In this document: positions 61,227-64,000 of the stretch, piece after piece
Layout: each line of letters begins with the position of its first letter
How positions within the stretch are numbered: the first letter of the stretch is position 1
Assembly (NCBI GenBank): GCA_964058845.1
Contig: CAXKVR010000105.1
Location: forward strand, 186,001 to 250,000
DNA: 64,000 nt
Source of the DNA: Carex sylvatica
Lineage: Eukaryota; Streptophyta; Magnoliopsida; Poales; Cyperaceae
Reading direction: 5' to 3'
The notes under the pieces: model-generated
The model's input: only the letters and a program-made list of their open reading frames with translations
The model's database searches: none
What the model was told of the DNA's origin: nothing
Made by a program: the position numbers and the translations under genes

Positions 61227-62974
61227 TGAAACTGAGAAGATTAGATTTTTAAATGAACGGATATTTATCAATTCAATTTTTAAAATAATTTTTTTTTTTT
61301 GGATATTACATATTATGATATTTATTTATGAAGAAAATGATTATTTAAAAAAAATATGGACATAAGAAATTCCCCTATGACTACTTCCAAATTTGCACGT
61401 CCTAATTCATGTGGCCTTAAATTAATAATAAGTGTGAACTGAAGATATAGGACATCACATGTGGCCTTAAATTAATAAGATGGGAAGAAACTTCCTTTGG
61501 TTGATTTCCAAAGACTCCGCTTCAAAGCTACGGCGGCTTTATTCAAAGAAAATAGTTAATTGTTCATATGCATCAATTAATTTTTTTTATTTATATTCAA
61601 AAAAATAATAAAATTTAAAAAAATAATCAAACAGGGGCTGTATTTTCAAAAGTATCCAAATCAGAAATTTTTTTTCTGAAAATTCATGTCTAAAACAGAA
61701 AAAAAAATTCCGGTATCCAATTCCGGAAATTTTTTTTCTAATTTTTAGTCCCAAAACTGAAAAAAAAAATTTCTGAATTTTTTTTTTTACACATGTTTTT
61801 TATAATGTGTGTATAATATATACATGGATTTGGCTACGGTGCTATGGGTTGCATAGAGGGCTACTGCGGCTCAATATTCAAGTTTTCAAAATCCTAACAG
61901 TTGATCTGAACCGTTCATCTTGTTCTCCATATTAATATGTGTTTGGAGACCAAATTTTGCATTTTTTGAAAAAAATTTACTATTTTTTTCAATTTATTAC
62001 AGTGCTTAAAGGTTTAGTTATAAAAAATGTTCAATAAGTTTCTTTGAAATAATAATGTAATTGCAATTTCCTTATTATTTATCCGCAATATTTTATTTTT
62101 TAATAGTTGCTCCAGTACTTTACTTTTGAACCATGAGATGGAACATGGGCATTATGAAAAAATAAAATATATTTTTGATAATTTTGGATTTATTTTTTTC
62201 AATTTATTACAATACGAAGGTTTAGTTATAAAAAGTGTTCAATAAGTTTTTTCAATTTTCAATTTATTACAAAGCTATAAGGCCACAATATTTGAATTTT
62301 TTTCAATTTTCAATTTTGCATTTTTTAAAAAAAATTTCTTAATTTTGATTTTTTTTAAAATTTAAATAATAAGTTTCTTTGAAATAATAATGGACTTATT
62401 TATAAATCTCATAAACTTAAGGTTTTATTTACAAAATGTGAAAAAAAAAGTACTACGTGGCACTAAGGCTACGCGGCCTGTTTTGGCTTCAATTTCGTTA
62501 TGTGTTTTGTCGGTTATTTAAAAGCCATTGATCTTCAATTTCGCAAAAAAAAAAAAAAAAAAAAAAACAATAATGCAACTTGGGGTCTTAATTTCAAGTT
62601 GCAGAAAAATTCAGCAACTTGAGTATTTTTAATAAAGCTCCAACAATCTAGTTATTTTTAGAAAAAAATAAAAATGTTGACAACAGAATAATAGAGGAAT
62701 TTGTTCCATTTCAAATATTTCATTTTATTGAGACCGAGACTTCTATATGAGCGTCTCAAATTCAATTACATATTTTATTGTGGGACTAAAGTAATTGAGC
62801 TCCGGACGGACCAGACTCGGTCTAGACAGCTTCTCATTTCCACTTTCTAAGAGCTGGCGCAGCCGCACAAGGCACAAGCATGTGAGAGAATCTGAGTCTC
62901 TGAGAGACTGAGACCATGTGATGCTTGCCTAAGGGCTTTCCCTCAAAAAAAAAAAAAAAAAAAAATGTGATGCT
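61227..62974. other. AT-rich intergenic with half a foldback
   Basis: No gene. Positions 61895-61990 carry one arm of the foldback family (AACAGTTGATCTGAACCGTT and GTGTTTGGAGACCAAATTTT) without a matching right arm. A duplicated stretch TTTAGTTATAAAAA/TGTTCAATAAGTTT occurs at 62012-62040 and 62220-62250. Long A runs lie at 62546 and 62945. Confidence 0.5.
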
Positions 62975-62982
62975 GTTGCCGC

Positions 62983-63496
62983 TAGAGGTTTGCTTTTACC
63001 CGCCCGGGTCGGACCCGACCCGTACCCGCCCGTGCCCGTTACCCGGGTTACCCGTGCCCGAGCCCGGGTATGGGTCGGGTAAACGGGTACACGGGTACGG
63101 GTAAAAAACGGGTAGGGTACGATTTTTTGGTTCAAAACCCGACCAAACCCGGTCCGATTTAAGTCCGACCCGACCCGACCCGACCCGACCAACCCGACCC
63201 GGACCCGGACCCGACCCCGACCCGACCCGACCCGACCCGACCCGACCCGTACCCGACCTGTACCCGACCCCGTACCCGACCCCGTACCCGACCCGTACCC
63301 GTTAAAAAATTCAAAAAAATTCAGAAAAATTCAAAAAAATTCAAAAAAATTCAAAAAAATTCAAAAAAAATTCAAAAAAATTCAGAAAAAATTCAAAAAA
63401 ATTCGAAAAAATTCAAATTTTTTTGAAATTTCGAATTTGCCGCCTAAAAAAAAAAAAAAAAAAAAAAAAAAACAGAAAAAACCAGAAAAAAAACAG

Positions 63497-63529
<33 letters not shown>

Positions 63530-63761
63530 GGACCGGACCGGGTACCCGACCCGGACCGGGTACCATACCCGGACCGCCCTACCCGTGCCGGGTACCACGG
63601 GCACGGGTAAAACTCGGGTCGGGTACGGTTTTTGAAAATTATACCCGAGTATACCCGCCCCGAGATACCCGTTTACCCGACCTACCCGTACCCGACCAAA
63701 CCCGTGGCCCGACCCCGGGTAAACCCGGTCCGCCCGGACCCGGTCCGAGGGCACAGCCCTA
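62983..63761. mobile_element. GC-rich hAT element with (ACCCG)n and (AAAAATTC)n, copy 2
   Basis: Termini TAGAGGTTTGC and, in reverse complement, TAGGGCTGTGCCCTCGG. A perfect 8-bp target duplication GTTGCCGC flanks it (62975-62982 and 63762-63769). It is in the opposite orientation to copy 1, with an expanded CCCGA array (63160-63240), a (A5-7)TTC block (63305-63420), GAAATTTCGAATTTGCCGCC and long A runs. The frames at 62929-63754 are repeat translations. Confidence 0.92.
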
Positions 63762-63769
63762 GTTGCCGC

Positions 63770-64000
63770 TAAATTCCTTCCTCAACCTTTTGATTTTCTG
63801 TGGCGAATATAATGCATCACGGTAAAGATAATCCAAAAAACTTGAACTTTGGGGTTCGCACTATGTCGATGCGACTTCAGTCAGGGAGCCAGAGAATGCC
63901 GGTGCCGCCCCTTTTTTTTTTTTTCCTTTTTGTAAGCTTTGAGATTTGGGTAACGAAAGAGGCTTGAATTGATGGTGAATTCTCAAACAGAAAAGATTTG
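63770..64000. other. Window end, no gene assigned
   Basis: Less AT-rich than its surroundings; it could be an outer part of a gene continuing beyond the window, but nothing recognisable is present. Confidence 0.35.

Noticed and set aside
62929..63754. Frames in the GC-rich hAT element
   Set aside because: Products are only simple-repeat peptides (RVRV, poly-Phe, poly-Lys) from ACCCG and A/T runs.

Overview
The window is nuclear DNA from a flowering plant. Genes have GT-AG introns and lie far apart in AT-rich sequence crowded with small DNA transposons. The proteins are plant families: half-size ABCA transporters, a plant ankyrin protein, an F-box/DUF295 protein and an S-domain receptor kinase. 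A decayed copy of a plastid tRNA-Phe locus is also present. The ZmPK1-like kinase and the style of the repeats hint at a monocot, but I cannot name the species.

Layout. 0-3 kb: a 1.4-kb segment duplicated in tandem, each copy holding a ~205-bp minisatellite. 4-14 kb: three diverged tandem blocks (about 2.3-4 kb each), apparently non-coding, differing by transposon insertions. 15.2-20.4 kb (+): a complete 15-exon ABCA2-like gene. 21-27 kb: a foldback MITE, a 1.73-kb Mutator-like element, then a ~0.9-kb tandem array whose copies carry, or lack, a hAT MITE at the same site. 27.4-33.8 kb (-): a complete 18-exon ABCA7-like gene, convergent with the first, with LINE debris in intron 1. 34-48 kb: no intact gene, but MITEs of several superfamilies, three short satellites, a CACTA end, a GC-rich hAT element and the plastid-derived fragment. 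49 kb: first exon of an ankyrin-repeat gene whose remainder is missing. 52.6-53.8 kb (-): F-box/DUF295 pseudogene. 57.8-60.2 kb (-): intronless lectin receptor kinase with one frameshift and one nonsense codon. 61-64 kb: more hAT elements, including a second GC-rich one.

Function. Only the two ABCA genes look intact. Both splice models join in frame throughout (962 and 984 codons) and keep Walker A, signature, Walker B and H-loop, so both should encode working half-size transporters. The other three coding loci are truncated or disabled, as is common in fast-turnover plant families. A promoter-like segment occurs three times (39.0, 47.8 and 55.8 kb), once just upstream of the ankyrin exon, suggesting a former tandem gene cluster.

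I found no clearly new biological system. The most unusual items are a pair of hAT elements built from (ACCCG)n and (A5-7TTC)n with perfect 8-bp target duplications, foldback elements sharing a core but with different outer arms, and a duplicated splice donor in the ABCA7-like gene that would add 28 residues in frame just after Walker A. Exon coordinates and repeat boundaries were worked out by eye and may be off by a few bases.
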